A DNA stretch of 64,000 bases from Zobellia nedashkovskayae (lineage in GTDB: Bacteria > Bacteroidota > Bacteroidia > Flavobacteriales > Flavobacteriaceae), in assembly GCF_015330125.1 (NCBI RefSeq), contig NZ_JADDXR010000002.1, positions 1,674,001 to 1,738,000 on the forward strand, in the 5' to 3' direction. Numbering within the stretch: the stretch's first letter is position 1; the number at the start of each line of letters is the position of its first letter. The translations under genes and the position numbers were made by a program. The notes beneath the pieces are model-generated. The model was not told the origin of the DNA. It saw only the letters and a list, made by a program, of their open reading frames with translations, and made no database searches. Positions 43,895 through 53,060 of the stretch are shown here, piece by piece.

Positions 43895-45274
43895 ATGATA
43901 GGATATTTTAATTTAAGCAGATTACTTCTGAAGTTTACCGTCATTTTGACCATATGCTTCTGCAGTTGCGTAAAGAGCCGTAGTTATGATGTGCCATCGG
44001 ATAATTGTGTTTCGGGATTGGTAGCTAATACCACGTATACAGAGGTTAAAAATCTCTATAAAGGGAATACTTTGCAAATTCAGGATGATTTAATTATTGA
44101 AGGGTTTGTAGCTTCTTCGGATGTTGAGGGTAATTTTTTTAGTGTGCTATATTTTCAGGATAGTCCTGCAAATCCAAAAGAAGGTTTTAGGATTGAAATA
44201 GATGTTCGTGATTCTCATTTGTTTTATCCCGTGGGAACAAAAATAGGAATCAAACTTAAAGGACTATATCTGGGTAAAAGTAAGGATGTATTTAAATTAG
44301 GGGCAACATTCACTTCTTTTGGAAATGTTTCGGTAGGCAGGTTGCCCGCCGCAATCGTAAATGAACATGTTTTTAGATTTTGTGATGGTGAAGTTGCTAT
44401 TGAACCTACGGTAATTACAATTACAGACCTCAAAAAGGAATTAACGAATACCTTGGTGACCTTTAATGATGTAGAGTTTGAAGAAGCCGAGTTAGGGCAG
44501 CCTTTTGCTGAAGTAGGTGAGGAGACTGAACGCATTTTGACAGATTGTAATGATAACCAGATTGTGATGTCCAATAGTGGTTATTCCGATTTTCAGTCGG
44601 AGATACTTCCTGATGGAAGAGGAACTGTAACAGGTGTCTTGTTTCGGGAAAATGATAGTTATCAAATTAGTATCCGCAGTACTTCTGATATCAACTTTGA
44701 CAAAGAGCGTTGTGCCGAATTAATAGATGAGTTTACTTCGGATAGTATCTTCATTTCAGAACTGGCCGATCCCGATAATAATGCTTCAGCACGGTTTGTG
44801 GAGCTCTATAATTCTTCAGGTGAAGATATAAGCTTAAAAGGCTGGAAGCTGAAACGCTATACCAACGCAAATACAGAAGTGAGTTCAGAAATCGATTTAT
44901 CAGATTTAACTATTAATGCGAATGGTTTCTTGGTGATTTCGCCAAATGCAGACGAGTTTGAAACTGTTTATGGGTTTGCTCCGGATTTAGGAGTGGGAAC
45001 TAATAGCCCGGCAGATTCCAATGGAGATGATAATTTACAATTGGTAGATCCTTTTGAAACGGTTATAGATGTTTTTGGTGTAGTAGGCGAAGACGGTTCG
45101 GGTACTAACCATGAATTTGAAGATGGTAGTGCCGTTAGGCGAGCAGAAATACTAATAGGCAACTCTGTTTATAATATAGAAGAGTGGCTAATATCTAATG
45201 ATAGTGGCGATGCCGGAACAGTTAAGCAACTAAAAATAGCTCCTGACGATTTCTCTCCAAAAAGTAGGGAATAA
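43895..45274 (+). CDS. DUF5689 / lamin-tail-domain lipoprotein
   Basis: Signal peptide with a Cys-rich end (TICFCSC), so it is lipid-anchored, probably on the outer surface next to the receptor. Residues about 35-270 fit DUF5689, an OB-like beta-barrel region (IEGFVASSDVEGNFFSVLYFQD). From about 285 to 430 is a lamin-tail domain (ISELADPDNNASARFVELYNSSGEDISLKGWKLKRYT), a fold common in bacterial extracellular nucleases and surface proteins. It is co-transcribed with the receptor upstream and stands where a SusD-like substrate-binding protein would be expected. It may capture nucleic acid or another polymer. It ends 9 bp from a convergent receiver gene. Confidence 0.85.
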   Translation: MIGYFNLSRLLLKFTVILTICFCSCVKSRSYDVPSDNCVSGLVANTTYTEVKNLYKGNTLQIQDDLIIEGFVASSDVEGNFFSVLYFQDSPANPKEGFRIEIDVRDSHLFYPVGTKIGIKLKGLYLGKSKDVFKLGATFTSFGNVSVGRLPAAIVNEHVFRFCDGEVAIEPTVITITDLKKELTNTLVTFNDVEFEEAELGQPFAEVGEETERILTDCNDNQIVMSNSGYSDFQSEILPDGRGTVTGVLFRENDSYQISIRSTSDINFDKERCAELIDEFTSDSIFISELADPDNNASARFVELYNSSGEDISLKGWKLKRYTNANTEVSSEIDLSDLTINANGFLVISPNADEFETVYGFAPDLGVGTNSPADSNGDDNLQLVDPFETVIDVFGVVGEDGSGTNHEFEDGSAVRRAEILIGNSVYNIEEWLISNDSGDAGTVKQLKIAPDDFSPKSRE

Positions 45275-45283
45275 TAATTGTGC

Positions 45284-45676
45284 TTAAAGAAGAATAGTTT
45301 TTAACTGCTCTGAGTAAATGGGCTTGGTCAAATAGTTGTTCTCAAGATTAAAGCTCTTCGCGATTTCTGTGTCTTGCGGGTTTATAGAGGAGGTCATCAT
45401 ATAAATGGTTGGTTCCTCATTTTCCTCAGGCCAAATTTCGCGCAATTCTGAAATAAAATCCCATCCGCCCATTACAGGCATATTAATGTCTATTAAAATA
45501 AGAGATGGTAATGCCGCGTTTGCGTTAATCATTTCCTGAAAACTTTCAATAGCGTCAAGACCATTTTCATAAACAAGCAACTCTGGTGTAAATTCCATAG
45601 TTTGCATAGCTCGTTTTAATCCAAAAACAACGATTGCATCATCATCTACAATACAAACTTTTTTAAAATCACTCAT
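45284..45676 (-). CDS. Single-domain response regulator (distal)
   Basis: A 130-aa receiver with no output domain. The acidic pocket is CIVDDDA, the phosphorylated Asp is Asp63 in LILIDINMPVMGG, the Thr/Ser switch is in MMTSS, and the Lys is in NYLTKPI. It is probably phosphorylated by the PAS kinase upstream on the same strand. It would pass the signal by protein contact or phosphotransfer. About 40% identity by eye to the neighbouring receiver suggests gene duplication. Confidence 0.92.
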   Translation of the reverse strand: MSDFKKVCIVDDDAIVVFGLKRAMQTMEFTPELLVYENGLDAIESFQEMINANAALPSLILIDINMPVMGGWDFISELREIWPEENEEPTIYMMTSSINPQDTEIAKSFNLENNYLTKPIYSEQLKTILL

Positions 45677-45753
45677 TTAATTTGTGGTAAGGTTTGCTAG
45701 GTTTTGAGAGTGATGATATGTTACCCATCATCCTCTAAATTAATCAAATCCTC

Positions 45754-46164
45754 TTAGTTACCAACGCTTTTGAGAATATTATGAAGGTCTTCTATTGAAA
45801 TTGGTTTCAAAATGTAATTGTTAACGATTTTATATTGTTGAATTCTTTCAATGTCTCTTGGGTCTACAGAAGAACTTATGATGTAGATAATAATATTTTC
45901 ACTGTTATTATTAGGCAATTTTATAAACTCATCCAAAAATTCCCATCCGGTCATTATTGGCATGTTAATGTCTAAAAAAATCATAGAAGGTAATTCTTCA
46001 CCTTTTTCTGTGATAGTTTTTAATGCATCAAAGGCTTCCTGACCGTCATTGAAAACAAGGATTTCATCTGTAAAATCGGCCTCATTCATAATCCGCTTGG
46101 TACCGTAGATAAAGATTGGGTCATCATCTATAATGCAGACGCTTCTAATTTTTGTTATGTTCAT
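45754..46164 (-). CDS. Single-domain response regulator (proximal)
   Basis: A 136-aa receiver lacking an output domain. It has CIIDDDP, phosphorylatable Asp65 in MIFLDINMPIMTGWEFLDE, IISSS at the switch position and YILKPI with the Lys. It starts 9 bases after the kinase gene ends, consistent with an operon. It resembles the receiver 77 bp downstream, including the MTGWEFL/MGGWDFI segment. Confidence 0.92.
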   Translation of the reverse strand: MNITKIRSVCIIDDDPIFIYGTKRIMNEADFTDEILVFNDGQEAFDALKTITEKGEELPSMIFLDINMPIMTGWEFLDEFIKLPNNNSENIIIYIISSSVDPRDIERIQQYKIVNNYILKPISIEDLHNILKSVGN

Positions 46165-46173
46165 AATTACAAT

Positions 46174-48378
46174 CTATGTTAATGGTTTTTCAAAATATAA
46201 TTTAAAAATACTACCTACATCTACGGTGCTTTCCGCTTCTATCTTACCGTTCATGGCCTCCATTTGGTTTTTTGTGATAAAAAGCCCAATTCCCTTAGCG
46301 TCCTTATTGCGATGAAAGGTTTTGTACATGCCAAAGAGTTTGTCGCTATTTCGTTTTAAATCTATGCCCAAACCATTGTCTTTAAAAGAAACGGTAATGG
46401 CATTAGATTCTATTTTAGAGCTTATTTGAATTAAAGGTGTTCTTTTTGGAGAGCTATACTTAAGGCTGTTTGTTAATAAGTTCAAAATAATACTGTCTAA
46501 ATAAGCTGGTATCACTCTAACTTTGAGGTCTCTGGGAATATTTATTTCACAAATAGCATTTTTTTCTTGTATTAAGATGCTTAGGTTCTTTTGCACATCT
46601 GTAATAGTGTCATAAAGATTAATATTCTTCATCTTTTCAAAAGCCCCCACCTTTACCTGAACCACTTCATTTAAATGTAATATGGTGTCATTAAGGCTAT
46701 CGGTCGCACCGCGAAGCATAACTAGAAGATTTTCACGTTCTGAATCACTCTTTTCTTTGATTAGAAAATTAGTCAACATGGATAGGTTGCTGGAGTGAGA
46801 ACGTAAATTATGGGATACAATATGAGCAAAATTTAAAAGGCTATCGTTTTGTTCCGTAGTGATATCTACTAAACGGCTCAGTTTTTTTTCGTTTTTAATT
46901 CGGGGCGTTATATCTGTTACTTGGGAGACGAAGTGGAGAATCTCTCCATTGGTATCCTTTACGGCTGTAACCGTTAATATACCATAGATAATATGGCCGT
47001 CTTTATGAAAATATCTTTTTTCAAGCTTGTAACTAGATTTTTTGCCTTTAAGAATCTGGTTTACCAAATAAAGATCGCTATCATAATCTTCCGGATGGGT
47101 CACGTCCTTAAAGTTCATGGCTAGTAGTTCTTCTTCATTATAGCCAAGGCTTACACAGAGGCATTGGTTAACTTTTTCAATGGAGCCATCCAAAGCTACT
47201 ATTGCCATACCAGTATCTGAGTTCTCAAAAGCACCATGAAATGATTCCTCGCTCTTTTGGAGCATCATTTGGGTGTTTTTTAGTTCAGTAATATCATAGT
47301 TGGTCCCTACTAATTTCACTACTTTGCCTTGCGCATTTTTTTGTGTTACGCCTATGCCTCTAATATGTCTTATTTCTCCATTGGGCCAAATAATCCTAAA
47401 CTGTGAATCAAAGTCTTTTATACCAGATATTGCAGCTTCTACTTCCTGATTGCTACGTTTCATATCATCTGGGTGAACACTATTAAGCCAGGTATCGTAG
47501 GTTGTTTGATTTGCAATTTTCTCAATTCCGAAAAGGTTGTACATAATGTCATCCCATACCAATGAATCTGAAATTAAATCATATTCCCAAATACCTACGT
47601 TGGCACCTTGTGTAGCTAATGCTAACCGATTACTTATTCTTATGAAGTCGAGTTCAGTTTTCTTTTTCTCATCAATGTCTTGAAAAGTGCCAAAAAGGCG
47701 GATGCACTTGCCATTGATAAATTCTACCTCACCTTTGGCTCGCACCCAAAGTTCATTTCCTTTTGCGGTAATGAGTATTAATTCTGTATCCCAAGGGGTA
47801 CCGTCAGTTATGGCATTGGTTACTAGATTGGTAATTCTCTCTCTATGTTCTCCTTTTTTATAAAAGTTTAGGCCACTCTCTAAATTGGGTTGAAAATCTT
47901 TAGGAACCTCGTGTATGTCTTTTGTTAAATCTGTCCAATACCCATTGTTAGTCTGCATATCAACCTCCCAACCACCTATTCGGGCAACTCTTTCTGATTT
48001 TGCATAAAGTTCTTCGCGACGTCTAGCTGCGGTCACATCTTCTAAAAGAACAATGAGGCCCCCAATTTCATTGTTGGCATTGGTCCATGCATTTATTTTC
48101 CATTTTAACCATTGTATTTCACCGTTGGGATAAATGAATTTCTCGCCATCATTAAGGCTTTTTTCTCCGTTATTCAAGCATTTTGTAAGTGTAGATTTTA
48201 GCCTTTCAGGCGTTCGGGGAATGACATCAAAATAATTTTTTCCTGTAATAGATTCGTAGTTGGGACATAAATTATTTGTCCACACTTTGGAATTTCCTAC
48301 GAAACGCATTTGAGTATCTAAAATAGCAATTGCGCTAGGAGAATCTTTAATTAACGAGGTTATGGAAAGGGTTTGCAA
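46174..48378 (-). CDS. Multi-PAS sensor histidine kinase
   Basis: A 734-aa kinase without clear membrane spans, so probably cytosolic. There are about four PAS/PAC domains (residues ~10-120, 130-245, 250-370, 375-490), including WEVDMQTNNGYW and WEYDLISDSLVWDD. The phosphoacceptor helix is NFAHIVSHNLRSHSSNL with His near 520. The ATPase domain shows an N-box NLLTNSLKYSS, G1 DNGLGID and G2 GIGLFITK. The start is TTG; no nearby ATG precedes the first PAS. Two output-less receivers follow on the same mRNA. The ligand sensed is unknown. Confidence 0.92.
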   Translation of the reverse strand: MQTLSITSLIKDSPSAIAILDTQMRFVGNSKVWTNNLCPNYESITGKNYFDVIPRTPERLKSTLTKCLNNGEKSLNDGEKFIYPNGEIQWLKWKINAWTNANNEIGGLIVLLEDVTAARRREELYAKSERVARIGGWEVDMQTNNGYWTDLTKDIHEVPKDFQPNLESGLNFYKKGEHRERITNLVTNAITDGTPWDTELILITAKGNELWVRAKGEVEFINGKCIRLFGTFQDIDEKKKTELDFIRISNRLALATQGANVGIWEYDLISDSLVWDDIMYNLFGIEKIANQTTYDTWLNSVHPDDMKRSNQEVEAAISGIKDFDSQFRIIWPNGEIRHIRGIGVTQKNAQGKVVKLVGTNYDITELKNTQMMLQKSEESFHGAFENSDTGMAIVALDGSIEKVNQCLCVSLGYNEEELLAMNFKDVTHPEDYDSDLYLVNQILKGKKSSYKLEKRYFHKDGHIIYGILTVTAVKDTNGEILHFVSQVTDITPRIKNEKKLSRLVDITTEQNDSLLNFAHIVSHNLRSHSSNLSMLTNFLIKEKSDSERENLLVMLRGATDSLNDTILHLNEVVQVKVGAFEKMKNINLYDTITDVQKNLSILIQEKNAICEINIPRDLKVRVIPAYLDSIILNLLTNSLKYSSPKRTPLIQISSKIESNAITVSFKDNGLGIDLKRNSDKLFGMYKTFHRNKDAKGIGLFITKNQMEAMNGKIEAESTVDVGSIFKLYFEKPLT

Positions 48379-48778
48379 TTTCTAGTTGTTTATGTAAAAA
48401 TAGGGTTTAACAGTGAGTTGCGTGATTTCACAAATAGCTTTACATTTTCGTTTAGCATGACTCAATGATACATACGAGAATAATATACGAAAAATCTGTC
48501 AGAAAAAACTATTTGAAAATTTCTAACGGAATAGTTTAACGACAATAAATCTGTTTTATGCTGCCAATTAAACTAATGGAATCGCTTTGAAAAAGATGTT
48601 GTTCACATCAATTCTATCGTTAGGGCTGAGAGTTAGGGGTTTAGTTTTGATTGGGAGATGAATCTATTTTAGAAAATAGAAGAGACACAACACATACTGG
48701 TACTCTTTTGTTTAAATTTATAAAATGAAGTAATTCGGCCTCTGATGATACCTTAAAAATCATGATAAAATATTAAGT
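48379..48778. other. 400-bp intergenic region between kinase and ankyrin gene
   Basis: Carries divergent promoters by necessity. The closest -7 candidates are TAAATTTA at 48713-48720 on the plus strand. Only frames below 25 codons are seen. No RNA gene, repeat or strong hairpin was found. Confidence 0.4.
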
Positions 48779-49252
48779 ATGAACGATAAGTTTTTTAACG
48801 AAATACGCTTGGGCAACTCGGAAGAGGTTGCTTTAATATTAAACGATAATCCAGAATTAGTTAATGTTGTAGATAAAAGGGGGTCCACGCCACTTATTTT
48901 GGCAACCTACTACGGGCATATAAAAATTGCAGAATTGTTGGTAAACAGTGGCGCGAAAATAGATGCTGTTGATGACTCTGGGAATACGGCTTTAATGGGA
49001 GTCTGCTTTAAAGGTTTTACTGCCATTGCTAAAATGTTAATTGATAAAGGGGCCAATGTAAATGAGCGAAATTCTATGGGGGGAACATGCCTCATTTATG
49101 CCGCTACTTTTAATAGGCCTGAAATTGCTAAGTTATTACTGGAACATGGTGCGGATACTACGGTTAAAGATGCTAGAGGAAATACAGCATTGGCCCATGC
49201 GGAGAATCAGGGTACGCCGGAGCTAATTAAATTATTGAGTGCTGCCAATTAA
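48779..49252 (+). CDS. Ankyrin-repeat protein
   Basis: A 157-aa cytosolic protein made of four ankyrin repeats of about 33 residues. Repeats show GSTPLILATYYGHIKIAELLVNSGA, GNTALMGVCFKGFTAIAKMLIDKGA and GTCLIYAATFNRPEIAKLLLEHGA. It has no catalytic domain and is a protein-interaction scaffold; the partner is unknown. It begins an apparent operon with a NUDIX hydrolase (12 bp) and a nitrilase (8 bp). Confidence 0.9.
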   Translation: MNDKFFNEIRLGNSEEVALILNDNPELVNVVDKRGSTPLILATYYGHIKIAELLVNSGAKIDAVDDSGNTALMGVCFKGFTAIAKMLIDKGANVNERNSMGGTCLIYAATFNRPEIAKLLLEHGADTTVKDARGNTALAHAENQGTPELIKLLSAAN

Positions 49253-49264
49253 TATAGGATTTAG

Positions 49265-49879
49265 ATGAAACAACTAGAGCAAATTAAACGAATAAAAACA
49301 TTGGCAGAGACGGGACTTGTGTATGCTGAAGACGAATACAATCGTGAACGCTATGAAGAACTCAAACAGATTGCTTTAGAGTTGATGGCTTCTGTTGCTG
49401 ACAAACCTTTAGCTGTTTTGGATGATTTCTACATGCCTGTTACAGATTACCCCACACCAAAAGTTGATGTGCGCGGACTTGTGCTAAACGAAAAAAATCA
49501 GATTTTAATGGCCAAGGAAAGTATTGATGGTAAATGGACGATACCTGGCGGATGGGCCGAAGTTGGTTATCCTCCCTCAACTTGTGTCACAAAGGAAATA
49601 GAGGAGGAAACCGGTTTAAATACAACTGTTGTGAGGCTGTTGGCGGTGTATGATAAACAATTTCACCCGCATCCTCCACAACCTTTTTATATCTATAAAT
49701 TATGCTTTCTTTGTCAGCTTGCTGGAGGTGAGCTTAATCATGGTTTTGATATGCAAGGTGCTGCTTTTTTTGATATTGATGATTTGCCGGAACTATCTAC
49801 GGACCGCATTTTAGAATCACAAATAAAGCAATTGTATACCATGGCAGTTGAAAATAAAATGGATGTATATTTTGATTGA
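49265..49879 (+). CDS. NUDIX hydrolase with N-terminal helical domain
   Basis: A pyrophosphohydrolase with an extra N-terminal helical domain of about 65 residues, as in Bacillus enzymes acting on nucleoside diphosphate-X compounds such as ADP-ribose or CDP-choline. The Nudix box is GGWAEVGYPPSTCVTKEIEEETGL. The catalytic EIEEE core is intact, but the Glu after GxG is Tyr and Arg is Lys, as in this subfamily. The substrate is open. The length of 204 aa is normal. It is the second gene of the ankyrin-NUDIX-nitrilase operon. Confidence 0.9.
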   Translation: MKQLEQIKRIKTLAETGLVYAEDEYNRERYEELKQIALELMASVADKPLAVLDDFYMPVTDYPTPKVDVRGLVLNEKNQILMAKESIDGKWTIPGGWAEVGYPPSTCVTKEIEEETGLNTTVVRLLAVYDKQFHPHPPQPFYIYKLCFLCQLAGGELNHGFDMQGAAFFDIDDLPELSTDRILESQIKQLYTMAVENKMDVYFD

Positions 49880-49887
49880 TTTTTTCT

Positions 49888-50661
49888 ATGGATGAACTAT
49901 TAAATGTGGCTTTAGTGCAAACGTCACTAGCGTGGGAAGACCCAAAAGCCAATAGAGCAGAATTGGATACAAAATTGGAAGCACTTACTTCTGATATAGA
50001 TTTAATAGTTCTTCCTGAAATGTTTACGACTGGTTTTACGATGTCTCCCCAGAACATAGGAAAAGAAGAAGGACAAAAGACCTTAGCTTGGATGCAACAA
50101 AAAGCAAAAGAAAAAGATGTTGCCTTGGTGGGAAGTATTGTTTTCTATGAAAATGACGCCTATACAAACCGACTATTTTTTGTTGAACCAGATGGTAAAA
50201 CCTCAATCTATGATAAACGCCATACGTTTACTCTTGCAGGAGAGGATAAGGTCTACCAAGCAGGGAAAGAACGTCTTATCGTAAACTATAAAGGCTTCAA
50301 GATTTGCCCTATGATTTGTTATGATTTGCGCTTTCCAGTATGGGCAAGAAATACGGAAGATTATGATGTATTGATTTATGTAGCCAACTGGCCAGAACCA
50401 AGAATTACGGCTTGGGATACCTTGCTAAAAGCACGGGCAATTGAAAATATGACTCATTGTATTGGAGTAAATAGAATAGGCTCTGATGAGGTTGGACATA
50501 AATATCCAGGGCATTCGGTAGTTTTTGATGGTTTGGGAAAAGAATTGGTGTTTTCAACAAAAGAAGAAATTGTGACCACTTCCTTATCAAAAAAACATAT
50601 TCATGAAGTTCGGAATAAGCTAAAGTTCTTGAATGATAGAGATTACTTTACTTTGGAATAA
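49888..50661 (+). CDS. Nitrilase-superfamily amidase (omega-amidase / YafV-like)
   Basis: C-N hydrolase with a Glu-Lys-Cys triad: Glu in VLPEMFTTGF, Lys in YDKRHTF and Cys in PMICYDLRFP. These signatures fit the YafV/omega-amidase branch, which hydrolyses 2-oxoglutaramate-type products of transamination, a metabolite-repair role. The ATG at 49888 (MDELLNVALVQ) gives the right N-terminus; a TTG four codons earlier is less likely. The length of 257 aa is typical. The 3' end overlaps the convergent Ig-like lipoprotein gene by 14 bp. Confidence 0.9.
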   Translation: MDELLNVALVQTSLAWEDPKANRAELDTKLEALTSDIDLIVLPEMFTTGFTMSPQNIGKEEGQKTLAWMQQKAKEKDVALVGSIVFYENDAYTNRLFFVEPDGKTSIYDKRHTFTLAGEDKVYQAGKERLIVNYKGFKICPMICYDLRFPVWARNTEDYDVLIYVANWPEPRITAWDTLLKARAIENMTHCIGVNRIGSDEVGHKYPGHSVVFDGLGKELVFSTKEEIVTTSLSKKHIHEVRNKLKFLNDRDYFTLE

Positions 50662-52258
50662 CAAAGTTTTGTTCCATTTCCCAGTTGGCACGTACCTCAA
50701 TAACATCTGGGTAGTAGCTAATTCTTTCTGGTTGTTGCTTTTTAAGAAAGCTACCTGTATCCCATTTTTCATTACCATTAGTGTCAAAAATCACTCGAAT
50801 CAGATATTTTGCAGGCTCAAGGTTATTGAACTCAAACAATTTTGGTTCGGTGGCTTTAATCTCCCTTTTTATCACTCCTTGTTCATCCGTTAACTGAACG
50901 ATTAATGGGTATTCACCTCCTGTGATATTAAATCTTAAATTACCATAATCTGCATAGCTTCCGGTAGATAAATAGTAAGATATGGTATCGTTCGCCTGCT
51001 CAAAGAAATCCTTAATAGCACCTGGCAATATATCTAATTGATAGCTTTGATTGGGCTCAATTTCAAAATCAACATCAATTTTGTTATCAATTGTATCTAA
51101 TTTGGTAGTAAAATCTACTGCCAGCGAATCTTGGTTCGTTATGAAAAATAGGGTTGAATCTAAAGCACTGATCGGAGTACTGGCAGAAATGAAAAATGGG
51201 TCGTTAAAATTAAGAGATCCATTTTGATTGGGGCTTAGCCGTAGGGAGTCAACATCTACTTTTCTACTTTTTACCGTAAACGTGTCAATCTTTTCTAGTC
51301 TTTCATTAGTAGCCGTGAAGACTATGGAGTCCATTTCATAAGGTGTAAACCAAAAATTTAGCGTGTCCTTATTTTTTTCTTTTAATATTTTGGTCTTAAC
51401 AGTATCCGGTATAACCGTTATTGGTTTTATAACAACATCTTCAGCATCGCCATAATAGCCAAAAATAATGCGGTTTTTAGCTACTAAACTCGGTACGGCC
51501 ATGCTATAATTGGGTACTTCTTTAAAAAGAGTAAGTACGTAAGTAGAATCTGTGGGTAAAGTGATTGTATCATTAAGAAAAGCAATTTTATCCACGTTCT
51601 GGTCAAACATGTTATTTTTAGCTTCGTCTTTTAGGGCAAAAAGTCTGTATTGCCCTTCCTTTAGATTTTTAAGTTTGAAAATCACCGCGCTATCAAGTGT
51701 ATTGGTAATATAATTAGGCGGTCTTTTAAAAATAGTAGAATCAGTATAAGCAGTGTCAATTTTATATAGCATTACACTAATAAAATCATCGGCTTTTTTC
51801 TTGAAGGCATCTTTAACGGCTCCGGTAAGACCCAGAGAATCAATATAATCTCCAGTAGAAAAAACATACGTTAAAAAACTACTGGGGTTGCCTTCATTAT
51901 TATCTTGAACACTCTGTCCAAAATTAAGGGTATACGTGGTGTTTTCGTGTAAAGTATCCTTGAACTTAATTTCAACATACTTGCTGGCACCACCTTGGGG
52001 TTTAATATCTGGTTGATATTTTAAAGGGGGAGAAACTATTAGTTGTTCTTGGATATCTATAAGTTTAATGAACTCGTCAAAATAAAGTCGGATACGACTT
52101 GCCTTAAAGTTGGTGGTCATACTATCCGGTTCAGTCTTTGTCAGGGTTGGAGGAGTAAGGTCTTTTGGGCCTCCGGTAGGGCTTCCCCTCCGTGCACATT
52201 GCCACAATACGGCAACAATCATAAATAAAAATAAAAAGGTTACAAACCGGCGGACCAT
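50648..52258 (-). CDS. Big_5 / Ig-like-domain lipoprotein
   Basis: A 536-aa lipoprotein with signal and lipobox VLWQC (Cys21), then GSPTGGPKDLTPP. The N-terminal region (SRIRLYFDEFIKLIDIQEQLIVSPPLKYQ) is the Big_5/SbsA-type Ig-like domain. The C-terminus (YLIRVIFDTNGNEKWDTGSFLKKQQPERISYYPD) is also a conserved flavobacterial end. It has no catalytic motif. It is probably an outer-membrane or surface protein. It is 50 bases downstream of comF on the same strand and ends convergently with the nitrilase gene. Confidence 0.85.
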   Translation of the reverse strand: MVRRFVTFLFLFMIVAVLWQCARRGSPTGGPKDLTPPTLTKTEPDSMTTNFKASRIRLYFDEFIKLIDIQEQLIVSPPLKYQPDIKPQGGASKYVEIKFKDTLHENTTYTLNFGQSVQDNNEGNPSSFLTYVFSTGDYIDSLGLTGAVKDAFKKKADDFISVMLYKIDTAYTDSTIFKRPPNYITNTLDSAVIFKLKNLKEGQYRLFALKDEAKNNMFDQNVDKIAFLNDTITLPTDSTYVLTLFKEVPNYSMAVPSLVAKNRIIFGYYGDAEDVVIKPITVIPDTVKTKILKEKNKDTLNFWFTPYEMDSIVFTATNERLEKIDTFTVKSRKVDVDSLRLSPNQNGSLNFNDPFFISASTPISALDSTLFFITNQDSLAVDFTTKLDTIDNKIDVDFEIEPNQSYQLDILPGAIKDFFEQANDTISYYLSTGSYADYGNLRFNITGGEYPLIVQLTDEQGVIKREIKATEPKLFEFNNLEPAKYLIRVIFDTNGNEKWDTGSFLKKQQPERISYYPDVIEVRANWEMEQNFVIPK

Positions 52259-52308
52259 ATGACTAAACTATAGCACAAAGAAACAACTAATTTTCTTTAA
52301 TTCCACAC

Positions 52309-53004
52309 TTATGGCACTACGGCCATACTTGTAATGTACAGAGTTGTATTTGTTGCTTGTGCCAAAGTTCTTGCACAAATTTCCATAGTGGCACCGGTAG
52401 TGATAACATCATCCACAAGTAGAATACGCTTGTCTTTTAAATAACTTGGATCTGATAACGTATATAGGTCTTTGGTGTTTTGCCACCTGCCAATTCTTCC
52501 TTTTTTGGTCTGTGTTTTTGTATTTGCTGTTTTGATTAGAATATTATCTACATAATCAGCATTAAGATGAAAGGCCAGCCGTTGTGCAAAAGATGCTACT
52601 TGATTGTATCCGCGTTGTCTAAGTTTTTTCTTGTGTAAAGGAACAGGTATAATGAGGTCTATACTATTTAGGAGTTCATGATTTTCTTTTAAGACTTGCC
52701 CATACCAATCTCCCAAAAATGTGCCTACCTCTTCTTGATTTTTGTACTTTAAATGGTGAATAAGCTCACGAACGATACCTTTTTCAGAGAAAAAAAGCAT
52801 TGAACTTGCTTTTTTTATGTTAATTCTACCATAAAATATACGGTCAACTGGGTTTTCATCGTTAAAAGTGTAATCGGTAAGCGGTAAATCGTTTCGGCAA
52901 ATGGTACAGAGTAGTTTCTCTCCTCCGTTTAAATGAGCATTACATCCAAAACACACCCTTGGCGCTAAGACGGAATTGATATCATTTAGTATATTTGTTA
53001 ACAT
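52309..53004 (-). CDS. ComF-family phosphoribosyltransferase-like protein
   Basis: ComF homologues serve DNA uptake in competence, though in many non-competent bacteria the role is unknown. There is a Cys4 zinc site near the N-terminus (CFGC ... CTIC). A phosphoribosyltransferase domain has the PRPP-binding loop LLVDDVITTGAT. LIIPVPLHKKKLRQRGYNQVASFAQRLA is the ComF signature. The ATG at 53004 is chosen over an in-frame TTG upstream. The length is 231 aa. It is divergent from a coiled-coil membrane protein. Confidence 0.9.
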   Translation of the reverse strand: MLTNILNDINSVLAPRVCFGCNAHLNGGEKLLCTICRNDLPLTDYTFNDENPVDRIFYGRINIKKASSMLFFSEKGIVRELIHHLKYKNQEEVGTFLGDWYGQVLKENHELLNSIDLIIPVPLHKKKLRQRGYNQVASFAQRLAFHLNADYVDNILIKTANTKTQTKKGRIGRWQNTKDLYTLSDPSYLKDKRILLVDDVITTGATMEICARTLAQATNTTLYITSMAVVP

Positions 53005-53060
53005 TTTAAACACCAAACATTTGCCTTAGTGCAACCTACTTAAAAGCCCCACACGCCCCA

